Source of the DNA: Epinephelus fuscoguttatus
Taxonomy: Eukaryota; Chordata; Actinopteri; Perciformes; Serranidae
Assembly: GCF_011397635.1 (NCBI RefSeq)
Contig: NC_064771.1
Coordinates: 13,269,379-13,333,378, forward strand
Direction of reading: 5' to 3'
Length of the DNA: 64,000 nucleotides
Of this stretch, positions 1-12,939 are shown piece by piece (position 1 is the first letter of the stretch; each line of letters starts with the position of its first letter). The position numbers and the translations under genes were made by a program. The notes beneath the pieces were generated by a model. It searched no databases, was not told the origin of the DNA, and was given only the letters and a program-made list of their open reading frames with translations.

Positions 1-76
1 GCCTTTAGTAGAATATACAGAAATGTACATATCCTAGTCTGATAGTGGCATTACGCATGACTCTTTTCTCCCACAG

Positions 77-3000
77 GTTCAAAGTCTATGCAAGATGGCT
101 GGGGGGACAAAGAGGGCTCTGTGGCTGCCTCGCGCCACTCAAGCTGGGAGGACGAGGAGGAGGGAGGCGGCATGTGGAACAGCGCCGGCTCCCAGGGAAG
201 CGGCTCGTCTTGGGGACAGGGAAGCAATGGGGGCTGGGGACAGAGCCACCCTGGGAAGAAGCCCAGCAACAAGGTTGGTTGCTGACAGGGAAAATAAATT
301 TTGATAAAGGAGAAGTGCAAAAAAAAAAAAAGTATTTAAAAAAAAAAAAACAAAGTCATGACATCTGGGGCAGAAAAAAATGGTTTTCACTGGTTGTGTA
401 TGGCAGGGTTATTGCATGTGTCTATATAATCATTTCACTGTTAAAACCATTGTAGAACTTTTGAAATCATGGTACGCTGGCTTTGTATTCATCTGTCAGG
501 TTCCACTGAAGCCTGGCGGAGGAGACTCGTGGATGAGCCCCATCAACAGACAGTTCTCTAACATGGGACTGCTGGTAAGGAAAAAATCTCTCAGCATTTT
601 AACTAAGTGTTATTGTGGCAGGGCGACGTTGAAACTCTCCTCTTTTCCAAATGCTTTGTTTTGTACCCACGCACTTATTTGCCAAAATGTACAGGTATTT
701 AGCAGGTTAGTTGTTTCCTACATGATGCCGATGATGGTGGTGGTGATCATGATGATAATGGTGACCTTTTCTGCTGGACAGAACGATGATCCAAGTGGTC
801 CAAACATTGACCTGGCTCCAGGATCCCTCCAGGAGAAGAAGATGGATGCGGAGAAAAGAGGCATGGGGATGGGGATGGGTATGAACGATTATAATGGAGA
901 CATGAGGAAGGGAGGAAGAGGAGGAGGAGGGATGGCTTATCGTCCACCTGGTTCCAAAGAGGCAGCACCTGGGGATGCTGGGTCCTACTATGATAAGGTA
1001 TTGTCTTACTGCCACTGTAGAAGTCTTTGTCTTCTATGTTTTTCTCATGTCTAGATAACATTTTGTCATTTCTTACTATTCTTTATTACCTCTTGTGATT
1101 CTACCTTTTCTTCCTGGTCTGCCCCATTCCTCCCTGTCTCAATCTTCCCCACCCCCCGTTCACCACCACTCAAATTGGTCTCCCATTGGCTGTCACTGTG
1201 ACAGACCTTGCCTTTGACCAATCAGGATTGGTGCCTTGGGGAGGAGGGTCCTTGCTCTCTGTACTCACCACCCACTGTCTACAAGCCCCATTCCCTCTTC
1301 AACCACACTATTCCCTTTAGACAAGTAAGATAACTGCTCCTCTTGTTTCTGTCCTGCCATTTTTTTTTTTTTTTATTTTTTTTTTTTACATTAGGCTCTT
1401 GTAGTTTTGCGTTTTCTAAAAGAAATCATACAGTTAAACCCCCAAATTGTCCTTCCTCCAGTCTGTCATGTTCTGTGTAGTCTGTATGTTTTGTTTCATG
1501 TATATTTCTCCACTGTTATGAGTCCTCTGAGGTTTAATTTTTCATCTTCGATCACAGGGCGGTCACAGTATCTTTGGCAGTGGTGGAGGGATGGCTCAGT
1601 CAAGACACCAGCCAAGTGTCCCACCCATAAATCAGTCCCCAGGGATACGAGCGCAAGTGCCTCATCAGTTCCTGTCACCTCAGGTAGCGATGCTTTTGCT
1701 TTCACTCTGTGATGAGTATTCTTCCCAGCTGTCTACATGTTTCACGCTTTGCACTGACACAGGAAGTATGTGGGTTTACTGTCAGTGTTAAGCAGTTTAT
1801 TTTTGCCGCTAAGTAAACAGTTAAAAGCAGAGTTACTGAGGGCAATTTCTGTGGCTCTTCTTGATACGATCAGCTGGTCTGCTTTTGATGACATTTGTCG
1901 CTCCATGCTCGTCACATATATTGAATGTGAAAACTTGCAATGATGGAGAAACTGTTTTCTGTAAATTGTCTCCAATGTAATCATAGCATATGACCGGATC
2001 ATGAATGGGGTCGACTGTGAATTTCAGACTTGTCTTTGTGCTGTGAACTTTCTGACATAGTATGTAATTGTCTGGTTCCTTTTTCTACGAGCTTACAAAA
2101 TGTTGTCTGCTGCCTGTGTGCATTGCGTCCATTAGTCAGTGCGGTCCCTAGAGTGCAGAATCTCTCTCCAGGATGACATTGATCATGTTTTTTTGCTTAC
2201 TTGTAAAGAATACTAAAGTGAAACGCATGTCTTGAATCAATTTCATTCGCTTACTTTGGTCGAGACCCTTGTTAACACCAGCTAATGAGAACATGAAAGA
2301 GAATCAATGTTAATCGGGGAGAAGCAGTAAGCTAATGTGGTTGCTAGTGGTTACAGCACCGAGGCGTTTCTGTGGTAACAGGTGTGCCTGCCTGCTGTTG
2401 TGTCTGTCTCCAGGTGCCAGGCTCCGTGCTGAAGCAGATGCCCCCTCCCAGCGGGAGCGTGGGGGGTGTTGGCGGCGTGGGAGGAGTGGCAGGAGTCGGG
2501 GGAAGTGTGTTCCCTGCACAGCTGTCCCCCCAGCATATTGCCATGCTCAGCAGCATCTATCCACCTCACATCCAGTTTCAGCTGGTGAGAAACAGCGCTA
2601 TACATTTCTGAAAGTCACAAAAATCACTGCAGAGTTCCATCACAGGTCTGCTGAGTCTGGAAATATACAGAGAAAATTATGTGATAATTTCACAAAAATC
2701 TAGGACAAGAAAATCATTTTTAAATACTTTTCATATGTACATTGTGTGTATACAGAGTTATACAGTTACACAGTTAAACAGAATTAATGTCAACAACATA
2801 AACTCTTCTTGCATTTTACATTTCCTCCATGTATAGCGACCAGTCAGAGGGGGTGAAGAATGACTCATTTAAATTATATTCAACACCCACAAAATCCTTG
2901 AAATCATATCAAGCAATTAGATGAATAAGTAGTTTGGAAAATGAAACATTCAAATGTTTTCAGACATAGTTTTTATGTGTTTCACATGTATTCTTATGAA

Positions 3001-6000
3001 GCAAACTTTTGCCACAGACTGACTCACTGCCCAAATATTTAGACATGATGATTACCTCCAAGTGGAGCCAAAAAAATGATACTCAGTCTACAAAGCATTC
3101 AGTTGATCTGTGGGTTTGTCAGTGCAAAGCTTGAAAATTGTTAGTGCAGAGTGCATTTTTGTCTCTGTTGCCGTCTCACTCCTTTGTTTCTGTTTCTTTC
3201 TGTCTGTGTTTGTTCAGGCTTGTCAGCTCCTGCTCCAGCAGCAGCAGCCACAACAGCAGCAACAGCAGCTACTGCAAAACCAGAGGAAGTTCACACCAAA
3301 CGTGCGGCAGCAGCCTGACCCTCATCAGGTATGCACAGAGAAACAGTATCACTCACTCCTTAGTCACGTCTTCACTATCTCGTCCCAGCTGCTGACTCTT
3401 GTTTTTTTTTTTTTTTGTTTTGTCTCCTCAGCTGGCCAGAATCATGGCGGTGCTCCAGCAGCAGAGGCAGCAGCAGCAGGTCGGGGGTTTAGGTGGCAGC
3501 TCCAAACTCTCCCCCTCGCACCATGGTGGAGGTGGCGGAGGGGGTCCCAAACTGCCTGGGGCTGATCCCCTGCCCCATCCAGGCCTGGCAGGATCTGTGG
3601 CTGACCTGCATCAGAAAACTCTCGGACCATATTCCGGTGAGCGTTGATTCTTAGAACAGTTTTGATTGGTGCTGCACGATTTGAGAAAAATGTGCAATTG
3701 CAATTTGAGTGGACAATATCGCGATTGCGATTACAATATAATAAATAAATAGCATCATGAGTCGTCTTGCTTGATTCAGTGTTCCCCCTACATTATGTTA
3801 GGGGGGCGCTGACCTGACCTGACATAGTTATTGTTATGGGCAGTGTGTAAATGACCAACAACAGACGGAGCACAGTCAAACATGCTGCTCACACAGCAGC
3901 GCAGCACGACACTTTACCTACAGCGGAGCGAGCCTGTGTTGCGTTCAGGTGCTGTCACGTAAATGACAAATTCCAGCACGCCATAGCACAACACAGCAGC
4001 ATGTCAAGTAGACCGAAAGCGAGCAAAATTGCTCAATTTTTCATTTGTTATTATGTAGTTTGTTGTGGAGTCCGTGATTTCCCCATGACACTTAAAAATG
4101 TTTGTGTAACTGTGCTTGGATGTTGTTTTATGAGGCTCTGGCAGCTTTCAGTTGTCTCATTTTCTGACGTCCCTCGGCTCGGCTTTCTCTCGTATGCATT
4201 CTTCCTACTTTTCTCTGTAGTGTCTCAAGTGTTGATACAGACTGGTCGTGTTGCCGTGGGACATGGTGACTTTAACTTTTAAACTTTTACACAGCACGTC
4301 TTTCTGTTCAGCGTCACCGTACCTGAATCCAGAGTATCCCTTTGTAAAACACGTTGAGTTTTTTCCGCCACCAACTCAGCCTGTTCATGGTCATGGTCGT
4401 GCTCATGCTCTTCTTCAGCGTCTGTGTTGGTCACTCCTGCATGCCGGGTGGTCACCTGACCATACGTGCTGCACATACACCAGGATAGCTTGTGGGCGTA
4501 ATGTCAACAAACTCCACACACTACAGGAGAAGTAGTCACGTTCACAGGCACACATGTTAACATTTATTTACATTAAATCGCAAATCACAGCCATTTATGC
4601 GATTATGTATTTGCACAGCCTGACATCGCGATTGCGATTAGATTAATCATGCAGCACTAGTTCTAGTTTTGATCACGTCATAAACCATAGTCAGTTTAGC
4701 CCTGTGATTATTTTTTTTTAACCTTTATGTTGATGAATTCAAAGTAAGTTGCCATATTATTTTCATTTAGCACCAAGTTTCCTTTTAACATAATGAATGT
4801 TTTAAAGAAATAACCCTTTTTATGTTTCCTTCTGTTCTTTATCTATGTTCTTTATCTCTTTCTGTTGGCAGGGTTTAGTTCTGGGGTGAACCTGCCAGGT
4901 TTGGACCTGGGTGGCTCTGTAGTGGGGGGGCCTGGGGGCATGAAGGACCTTGGGATTCAGCAGTCCCGCTTCAAATGGATGATGGAGGGACACTCTTCTC
5001 CAGACACCTCCTCACCTGAGAACGCATTCCACAAAAATGGTAAGATATTTTTTTAATTTATTCAAAATCAGGGTTGGGCAGTCTGACGGTGTATACTGTG
5101 AGTCAGTAGAAATGTGTCTCCATTGGTGGAGATTTGACATAACAGTTATTATCAAATGTGTAGAAGTACAGTATAGTTATTTTAAACCATTTCCAATTTG
5201 AATTTACAGAACACGTGATATATACCATTACCTTGATATAAAATTACATATACCTTCATAGAATATTTGGCCATATCACCCTCCCCTATTAATAATAATG
5301 TTGTTTGATAAGTCATGGAATAAAGGGGTGTTGAGGCACATGGTGTTAATGTGAGTAGCTGTGAATTCACCTATTAGGGTGGTTATTGAACCCATCTGGT
5401 GTTCAGTTATGTAACATACACGATCATTACCTTCCAGGTCCTGTCACCCCCATGAAGATGCCAGGGGGCTCGCCCTACTCTCAGTACGACATGATGGTTG
5501 GAGACGGGCTGGGCGACAACTGGCATCGCACCCCTGGCAACAAGATGGGTGCCAAGCCTCCCACCACGGCCAGCTGGCCCCCTGGTTAGTGACAGTTCAT
5601 AGTTAAAGTGATAACCTGAGCTAGAGGACCCTGCAAGATGTGAATAAGACAAAACATGGTCTTTAACAGACCACACATGTTTTTCTACTTCAGAGTTCCA
5701 GCCTGGTGTGCCCTGGAAGGGAATCGATCGTGTCGACCCTGAATCTGACCCTTACATGACCCCAGGAAGCATGATGGGAAATGCAGTGTCCCCCAACCTC
5801 AATGATACTGAGCACCAGTTGTTACAAGACAATACTGGTAAGCATTCAACAGCTGCCTTATTAGCCCATTAATAAGGTGTGTGAGGACACCATACCTACC
5901 TCTTAGTTTACCTCCTTTGTTTCATGTCTTGCAATGTTGCACAAGGTAAGATGGTTTTTTTAGCTCATGTTTGTGATATGTTAATGTCTTTTTTAGGTTT

Positions 6001-6273
6001 CATAATTTTGCTTGTGTTCATTTGCATACAGATTGAACCAAATTTTTAGGTTTTTTTTAAGCCAAGAAACAAGACTCCATAAATATGTATGGATTCTCTT
6101 TTTGGAATAGTTGTTGGCCATTTTTTAAATGAATGAATGAATGAAAAATGCAGCTGGTTGGTGCCTTTGTTTGCAGATTCCACCCCTCCCCTCAACACCT
6201 TGCTGCCTTCACCTGGTGCCTGGCCCTACAGTGCCTCAGACAGTCCCCTCAACAACGCACACAACTCAGGTAA

Positions 6274-6313
<40 letters not shown>

Positions 6314-9300
6314 AAATCCTCATTCTGGTCAGGTGTGTAGCCTTGTCTTGATTTCTGATCAGAGTTGAGATGGTAGGTCAATTAACTGGTTACTCAGCTG
6401 TCGTGAGAATTAGTGGGTAAGTTGTCCACTGATTATTTTATTTATTTTAAGTCATTTTTCAAACATAAATATCAATCATTGGAAGTTGTTATTATGAGAA
6501 TTCTTTTTCCAACAATGAATCAGTTGATAGAGAAAATAATCAACTAATAAACTGCCAATAAAAGTAACAGTTAGTCGCAGCCCTGATTGTCTAATTTTCT
6601 GTCACATATTATAATCTGGGTCATACATCAGTCTGTCTTGGTATCCTCTCCAAAATGTGCTTCAACAAGCTGGAGAATTGTAATCCGGGTGTCCGCAGGT
6701 CTCTTAAATACAAATTCATAAATATATACAAAACAGATTAGGCCTTAAACGTCATTAAATAGTCTTAAATTCAAATTTATGAGGGCTCAACTGCCACAGA
6801 CATCTTATCTAATTTAATTTATCCATCTTGATAAGTCTGTGTCGTCTTTGTTCTGTTGAAAGTTCTTCTTCATTACAACACTGGTTTTGTTACATACTGG
6901 TGTTATGTTTACCAGTATACAACTCCTCCAGACCCTGATTCACTTTTCTGTAACCCTGCAGCAAAGTACACAGACTACAAGACCAGCTGGCCCCCAGAGC
7001 CCATCGGACACAAGTCTTGGAAAGCTAACCGCGGCAGCAGCCAGAACCAGCTGTCCCGCCCACCTCCAGGACTAGCCAGTCAAAAGCAGCCATCGCCTTC
7101 CCCTTGGTCCGGAGGAGCCCCTCGATTGGCTGGCCGGGGCTGGGGCGGCGGCTCGAGCACCACTGGTAATGCCCTGACGCATTTTTCATGTTGTGTTGGT
7201 TACAAGGTTGTCCAATTCCTTCATCCAGGCACAGTGCTTGTTGAATTATTCAGCTGATTTAAATGTACACAGGAGATAAAACGACTGGCTCCGATTGCTG
7301 AGACACAACACAGTGCTCTTTTGAACTTAGGAGTCTGTTTATATTTGATTTGGATGAGTAGCCAAGCCTTGCTGGAAGCAGCAGGGAAAGTTATTCATCA
7401 TTTATTACATTTGAGCAGCCGAGGGGAAGAAACAGAGTGGGATTGTGTTAACAGGGAATGTGGAAAACTCTCACTCACGTTTTTTTTTTTTCTGTTTGCT
7501 CGCTCTCTGTAGCCTCGACCTGGAGTGATGGCAGCTCTCGGGAAAGCTGCTGGTTGGTGCTCAGCAACCTCACACCACAGGTAAACACACAGATGCATTT
7601 TACAAAAACAACTACTGAAGCTAGGGCAAAAACAGCATTTTTTATTGAGGTTGTTTTGATGTTTTCATAAAGATTTTGAGCTGTAACTATTGTAGGGCTG
7701 GGCAATATATCAAATATGACGTAACATGACTGTATCTTGAACATCTAGTATAAATGGTCAGGGTGTTTTTTTTAAGCCACCCTCATGAGACTTGCCTCAG
7801 AGTTTTGGTTCTCTCACTCTATCCTGTGGCGCTCTCTCTCTCTCTGCGACACACACATAAGACTCACAAACCACCACCACCATGAGCACCACTGCGACTT
7901 GCTAATATTATTAATACATGAACAGGAGAGCTGTTAGTTGGTCTCCAGCTTACAGTGAATAAATCATCACATTTGACAGTGTTGCAGTAACAGTTTAACT
8001 TAATGGGTTAACCATAGTGTGAGCAGAGGAAGTGTGTGTCTTGTACCTGTAGGACCCAAGACACGAGTATTTAGTCACAGTTTGCGACAACGGAGCACCA
8101 AACAGATTTTTCTGTTTCAAACGTTGTCAATGTAATGTTGTCAATGCAATGCTTTGATTTATTTAATTATAACTATACTTAATTTAACTTTAATACAACA
8201 ATACTTCATTTAATTTTATTGTAACAGTACTTTTTTCAGCTTTGTGGCTACAGTATTTTTTTTTAACATAACTATAACAGTATTTTATTTAATGTCATTA
8301 TAACAATACTTTATTTAGCTTTATTATGAGAGTAGCTACTTCATTTAACTCTATTGTAACTTAATTAACTTAATTGTAAGATTTTAAAATATCACGATAT
8401 ATATCGTTTATCGAGATACAGCCTAAAAATATTGCAATGTTTATACCATATTGCCCAGCTCTAAACTGGTCTGAATGTCATACCTTAACCCATCACTGTT
8501 CCATTTAAGTTCACAATGGTCCATCTTTTATATTCCCGCAGATTGATGGCTCTACTCTGAGGACCATCTGCATGCAGCATGGCCCTCTGCTGACCTTTCA
8601 CCTTGGCCTGACCCAGGGCACCGCTCTGATTCGCTACGGCTCCAAACAGGAGGCAGCCAAGGCCCAAAGTGCACTCCACATGTAAGGATCAATCTGTTGT
8701 TTTTATGACATCTTTATAATATCAGTGTCATGTTTGTATGAAACTGAAACCAGTTGCTTCCAAAGCTCACTAATTAAAACTTTTCTCATTCGTTTAATCC
8801 GTTACAGAAACACTGTCATTTTAACACTGCTGTGTTTGTATGGATCAGACAAACGAGATATTACCTGTTAAAAGACTCCAAGCAGTGAATTGATTATCAA
8901 AGTAGTTGGCAATTAATGTAATAGTTGATAACCAAGTGATTAATCGTTGTAGCTCTAATCTTGGCAACTGTTAAATCTGTTTAGTCTATTAAAAATAGAA
9001 TGTAAACCTCATAAAATCAATCATTTGTATTGTATTACCTGTTTAACAGTGAAAAGTATTGTAAAACCCACTGTATATGCTCATTGTACTTTGTTCAGAA
9101 GGATTATTAAAAAAACCAACAACTTTAAAACCTTTCCACCATTTAAGGGTGACTGACATACTTTATGTTTGTATCAGGTGTGTTCTGGGTAACACCACCA
9201 TCTTGGCGGAGTTTGTGAGCGAGGACGATGTGGCTCGCTACATTGCACATTCCCAGGCAGGAGGAGCAGGGAGCGGAGGAACCACAGCTGGCTCTACAGG

Positions 9301-9745
9301 CTCCGGGCCTACAGCATCCTCCACAGTGGGGGCCAACAGCAGTGGAGGGAGCTGCGAGCGAGCCGGAGCAGGAGGCAGCAGCGGGGGAGGAGGAGTAGAA
9401 GGAGGTTCCACAACTGGAGGAACAGGAAATGGAGGAGGCGGGCCTTCCAGCTCTGGGTGGCAGAGTCTGGACAGCACAGGCAGCTCATCGGACCAGTCTG
9501 CCACCCAGGGGCCCGAGCTGGGAATCTTCACCCAGTGGAGCAGCAATGGAACCGGGGTGGGCGGGGCTGGAGGTGTGGGGGCCGGAAGGCAGGGCCTGTG
9601 GGGGGGGATGGGTGGGATGAGCGGGGCGGGGTACCCCAGCAGTAGCCTCTGGGGTTCCCCGGCACTTGAGGATCGTCACCAGATGGGCAGCCCCGCCTCA
9701 CTGCTGCCAGGGGACCTGCTGGGCGGGGGGACTGACTCCATCTAA
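77..9745 (+). CDS. tnrc6b: TNRC6/GW182 family miRNA-silencing scaffold, 3' part (15 exons)
   Basis: GW182 proteins bridge Argonaute to poly(A)-binding protein and the CCR4-NOT and PAN2-PAN3 deadenylases in cytoplasmic miRNA silencing. Exons read: 77-273, 500-574, 782-997, 1558-1683, 2414-2584, 3218-3328, 3432-3636, 4872-5039, 5438-5584, 5694-5837, 6177-6269, 6962-7165, 7513-7580, 8542-8681, 9178-9745 (stop TAA 9743-9745). All splice phases agree and give about 876 codons. The 5' end lies outside the window; the first exon starts inside a codon. Domain order: GW/SW repeats ([18 protein letters not shown]), a glutamine-rich stretch in exons 3218-3328 and 3432-3636, RFKWMMEG, the PAM2 motif [11 protein letters not shown] across the junction 5584/5694, then an RRM ([19 protein letters not shown] to NTTILAEF) over the last three exons. 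The tail is Gly/Ser-rich and ends SLWGSP...TDSI. The family call is firm. The B paralogue rests mainly on the csnk1e/tmem184b/maff neighbourhood; TNRC6C sits near the CSNK1D/MAFG paralogous region in human. Confidence 0.9.
3667..4665. mobile_element. hAT-like non-autonomous DNA transposon in a tnrc6b intron
   Basis: A 1-kb insert lies between two identical 8-bp copies of GTTTTGAT (3659-3666 and 4666-4673), the duplication length typical of hAT elements. Imperfect inverted termini share GTGCTGCAyGATT (left GGTGCTGCACGATTT; right, reverse complement, AGTGCTGCATGATTA), each followed inward by matching copies of CGCGATTGCGATTA (about 3719-3732 and 4626-4639). No transposase-like reading frame is visible. 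It occupies most of the intron 3637-4871. Confidence 0.7.
6275..6310. repeat. (CA)18 microsatellite
   Basis: Perfect CA dinucleotide run starting 5 bases after the donor of tnrc6b exon 6177-6269. In the pre-mRNA it would be an intronic CA-repeat next to a 5' splice site, a position where CA repeats can bind hnRNP L (established for other genes, not shown here). Confidence 0.97.
6370..6585. repeat. Degraded dispersed teleost repeat (MITE-like)
   Basis: AT-rich intronic block with GGTCAATTAACTGGTTACT at the left and GTTAGTCGCAGCCCTGATT at the right. It resembles decayed short elements ending in a TTAATCGTTGCAGCTCT-type sequence, also seen at 8884-8957 and 45340-45425. Boundaries are approximate and no target duplication was found. 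Confidence 0.45.
7693..8464. mobile_element. MITE with AGGGCTGGGCAATAT-type termini
   Basis: Left end TAGGGCTGGGCAATATATC (7693) and right end CATATTGCCCAGCTCTA (to 8464) are near-perfect inverted repeats. The interior is AT-rich with many CTTTATTTAA-like short repeats (8150-8360) and no coding frame. It fills most of the tnrc6b intron between the two RRM exons. The same terminal sequence recurs at 61007-61296. Superfamily not certain. Confidence 0.6.
8884..8957. repeat. Fragment of dispersed GATTAATCGTTG-type repeat
   Basis: Short intronic segment with alternating ATTGATTAT/GTTGATAAC words ending TGATTAATCGTTGTAGCTCT. It is related by eye to 6370-6585 and 45340-45425. Boundaries approximate. 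Confidence 0.4.
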
Positions 9746-11093
9746 GGGGCCGACTGACACACATATATTTTACACCCAAGTTGTAATACATATGTCACAC
9801 TCTGTATTTATTTACACGTAGAGAGATGACATGAATTAAAGCTACACTGGTTACCCAACATGCAGACACTCAACATTCATACTACACACAGGCTACATGC
9901 ACACATTATTCTCACACATACACATTAAACCGCTTAACTTTAAATGAAGACAACAGTAAAACTTGAACCGGGGAAAAAGGTGAAATCCATTAAACTCTTT
10001 AGGACTCAACTGGATAGCTCTTTGTCTTTTTACTTCAAATCCCACCATCTGCATTCAGAGACCCGATCACTCAGGCATGCACTGTAGACAGGCTCAGCCA
10101 GAGTCGTACATGTCAACAAGTTTAGCTATTGCTGTTTTTAGTGTGCCACAATTTATTTTCTTTTGTATTACTATTTAATGGTCGAATCTCAAAAATTCAG
10201 ACTTGCAGACTGAGCCCTCATAGACCTGGCTGGCGTACTTCTAAGTTCTCACGTTTGGAAGCTTGAGAGTGGGGAAGGATCTGGAGTTTGTAGAAAATTT
10301 GGGACAGCGCCACACTACTGAGTCAAATGGATGATCAGCAACCTTTTGAGATCTGGAAAAGGAGAGCGTTTCTAGTAGGTACCGACACCTCTACCTTGGT
10401 GGAAATATGCCATCAACATGGGACCCAGGGTAAAAAAAAAAAGAAAAATCAAACAGAAACAACATTAGCCAAACTTGCACTATATGCCTCTGGGTTTGTT
10501 GTTGACACATCCTCCACAAATCCCTCCATTTTTGAAACAGAGCTACAACACAACTACACAGACCTTACAGGACAACTAAATGTTACAACAGCAGTGGCCT
10601 TGGCTAACAACCAGCGGCCGCCCGCCCGCCATGTCAGCAGCCTTCACACCTTCTCATCAGTTACACACTGCTCTTATATTTGACAAGCAAAATTGTATCT
10701 CCTTGTTGATGTACGTCGGTTGTTTATCATTTTCTTCTGTTTTAAAAGAAAAGAGAAATGTGTGAAACTTTGTGGAAAATTCAGAGATGTCCTTTTTTTT
10801 GCCCTTCAAACACTGACCTCGCTATTGTATTTTTTCTTACTCAAGAAATCAAGTTGGTTATTATATATTGTCATGATGTTAATGATGACTATGATCACTT
10901 ATTTACTCGCTGTACAAGGTGCCCTCCTGCCTGCCTGTGTGTGCATGAAAGGAGTGATGACAGTATGACCGAATGGAGGAGGATGTGATGAAGATAATGA
11001 TGACGATGATATCGGGAGTGTCTGTGTTAATTGCTACAATGTTGAATGTTTTTTTGTTTCTTTTTCTTGTCCATGAGAGATTCATGAGATGTG

Positions 11094-11100
<7 letters not shown>

Positions 11101-11139
<39 letters not shown>
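11101..11139. repeat. (GT)n microsatellite in the tnrc6b 3'UTR
   Basis: Uninterrupted GT run of about 39 bp, preceded by an imperfect GTGTGTGTGC segment. The sense transcript would carry a UG repeat, a class bound by TDP-43 and CELF proteins in other genes. Confidence 0.95.
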
Positions 11140-11141
<2 letters not shown>

Positions 11142-11647
11142 TGCTTTTGAACACTTATCTGCTCCAGTCAGGGAAGTGAATAGATGTTAATCTGACAGCT
11201 TACATTTGAGAGAAAGGGTGCGTGTGTGGATGTGTACACATGTTTGCGTGCTTGACTGTCTGGATATTGTGATAGCTAAAAAGTTCAAAAACATTGGCAC
11301 TATTGCATATGTCTCTTAAGTTGTGTTTTTTAGCAGCGTTTTGTTCCTGTTTGTATTTTTTTTTTCTGCCAAATGCAATAAGAGAATATTATGTTTTTAA
11401 GACAAAGCAACCAACTGAAGGCATTTCTATAAAGATGCCAAATCCTACCATACCAAGCTGAGCTGGAACAGTGTTTTACAGACACGTTAAAGACATTACC
11501 TGTTATGTTTTACTGTTTGTTTTTTTGTTATTATGTATCAATTTAAATTAAGTCAGTCTTTATTATCACTCCTGTTCAGGATGTTTTCATTTATTTCAGA
11601 TGTTACAAAAGGAGAGGAAATTAATTTAAAGCAGAAAAGAACAAGAT

Positions 11648-11653
11648 AATAAA
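11648..11653 (+). terminator. tnrc6b: Poly(A) signal AATAAA, tnrc6b
   Basis: Canonical hexamer about 1.9 kb after the stop codon, followed by GT-rich sequence (11670-11695) of the kind expected downstream of a cleavage site. It is the last good signal before the csnk1e upstream region. Confidence 0.6.
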
Positions 11654-12204
11654 GGTTGAATTGAAGTCTGTAGTGGTTTGTTGTTTGGTGTGTGCGATTG
11701 AGTCGTTGACCGACAGGATGTCAGGTATTCATAGCACATTGTCCTCTGCTGTTTGAGGTGAAATGCCAACCAGCTTCTGAATTCATGTTATCCATGTACC
11801 ATGGGACAGTGAAGTCAGTAGGACTGTCTTGTGATGCAGCATTGTTCCACACACAGTGAATGAAGCAGTGTTCACTGCAGCAAATTTCTTGCATCCAAGG
11901 CATTCAAAATCTCCCTGCACCTGTCTCTAGCAGTGCTAGAACAGTTAATGTGAGGGTGAATGCTGCATAAATTCTGGAGTAGTCCCTGATTTCTCATCCC
12001 CTCCCAACTGTCTTGTTTTTTCTCTTTTGACTTTGTATTTTTAGATTAATAATGAAGTAATTCCACTGCAGAAAGGAACCTCTCAAGTTAATGTTTCCCT
12101 GTGATTTACAGCTTTGGACAAAAAGTGATTGAGTTTCACAAACACTGGCTGCGGTCAACAAAGAAATTTTTATCAATTGTAATACAAGCCCATAACCTCA
12201 GGGA

Positions 12205-12495
12205 ATGTCCATTGTGAGAGGGGAGGGGGTGGTGCGATTGAGGGAGGCATGTCAAATAATTTTTCAAGCACTGGGGAGGGAATAACGTTTTTTTTATTTT
12301 GGTTCAGGGGAGAGACATTCAGCTTTAAATGGTTGTATTTGTATTTAAATATCCTTAATACCCTCAGAAACCTGATGGCAGGTTAAACGGTATGTTTTCT
12401 TTAAAAATTAACGAAAAATACACCTTTTATTATAGTCAGAAGCTGTGAAACCAGGAATAATTGCTTGATTTTCACATTTCAGACTGTCAATGAAT
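12205..12495 (+). repeat. Dispersed repeat, copy 1 of an inverted pair
   Basis: Contains GGGAGGCATGTCAAATAATT (12241-12260) followed by an A/T-rich tail with TATTATAGTCAGAAGCTGTG. The same sequence in reverse complement, diverged but collinear over roughly 290 bp, lies at 32010-32290 in tmem184b intron 1. This is a mobile-element-derived family of unknown class. Confidence 0.6.
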
Positions 12496-12939
12496 GTATC
12501 ATGCACACTGAATGCATCCGTCAGAAAAAAAAAAGTTAAAATGTGTATGCCTCAGTTTTGCAGTAAATAAACCTTGGAGGGAGGGTCATGTAGGAAATTC
12601 AAGGCAAAATACAAACAAAGTCAAACCCCAGCCGGCCCCTCTCCTCTGATAAGTAAAGAACAGTCCCTTAGTCCAATCAAAGCCTAGACTCACAAGTCAG
12701 TCTTTAGACGCTTTGCTTAACTAAAGGCGGAGATCTCTGATTGTCTGGTGGCGAGACTAATCAAAGCCAGGCTAGAGGAACACATTTCTGTTAATAGGCT
12801 TAGTTGTAGGATTCTCCGGAAATTAGTCATTATTTTGAATTTTAAAAAGTCCAAGCAAATATGAATAACAGAAAAGTGAAAGCTAACTAAAAAAATACAC
12901 TACAGTTTACATTTGTATAGTTTAAGGAGGTTGTTGTTC

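Larger units (their letters stand above)
9746..11670 (+). other. tnrc6b: 3'UTR of tnrc6b
   Basis: Non-coding stretch between the tnrc6b stop codon and the AATAAA at 11648-11653. It is AT-rich with a long TG microsatellite at 11101-11139. Small open frames here (for example 10327-10683) have no family resemblance and are read as UTR noise. The end is inferred from the poly(A) signal. An ATTAAA near 9835 could give a much shorter form. Confidence 0.65.

Noticed and set aside
5068-5310. Possible third GGGCTGGGCA-type MITE (GGGTTGGGCAGTCTGACG ... ATATCACCCTCCCC)
   Set aside because: The two ends do not pair convincingly and no target duplication is visible.
9238-9546. Long antisense proline-rich open frame over the tnrc6b last exon
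   Set aside because: It is the mirror of the GC-rich, Gly-coding sense exon and has no independent start context or family resemblance.
10327-10683. 118-codon frame after the tnrc6b stop
   Set aside because: Lies in the 3'UTR, contains a lysine homopolymer from an A run, and resembles nothing known.
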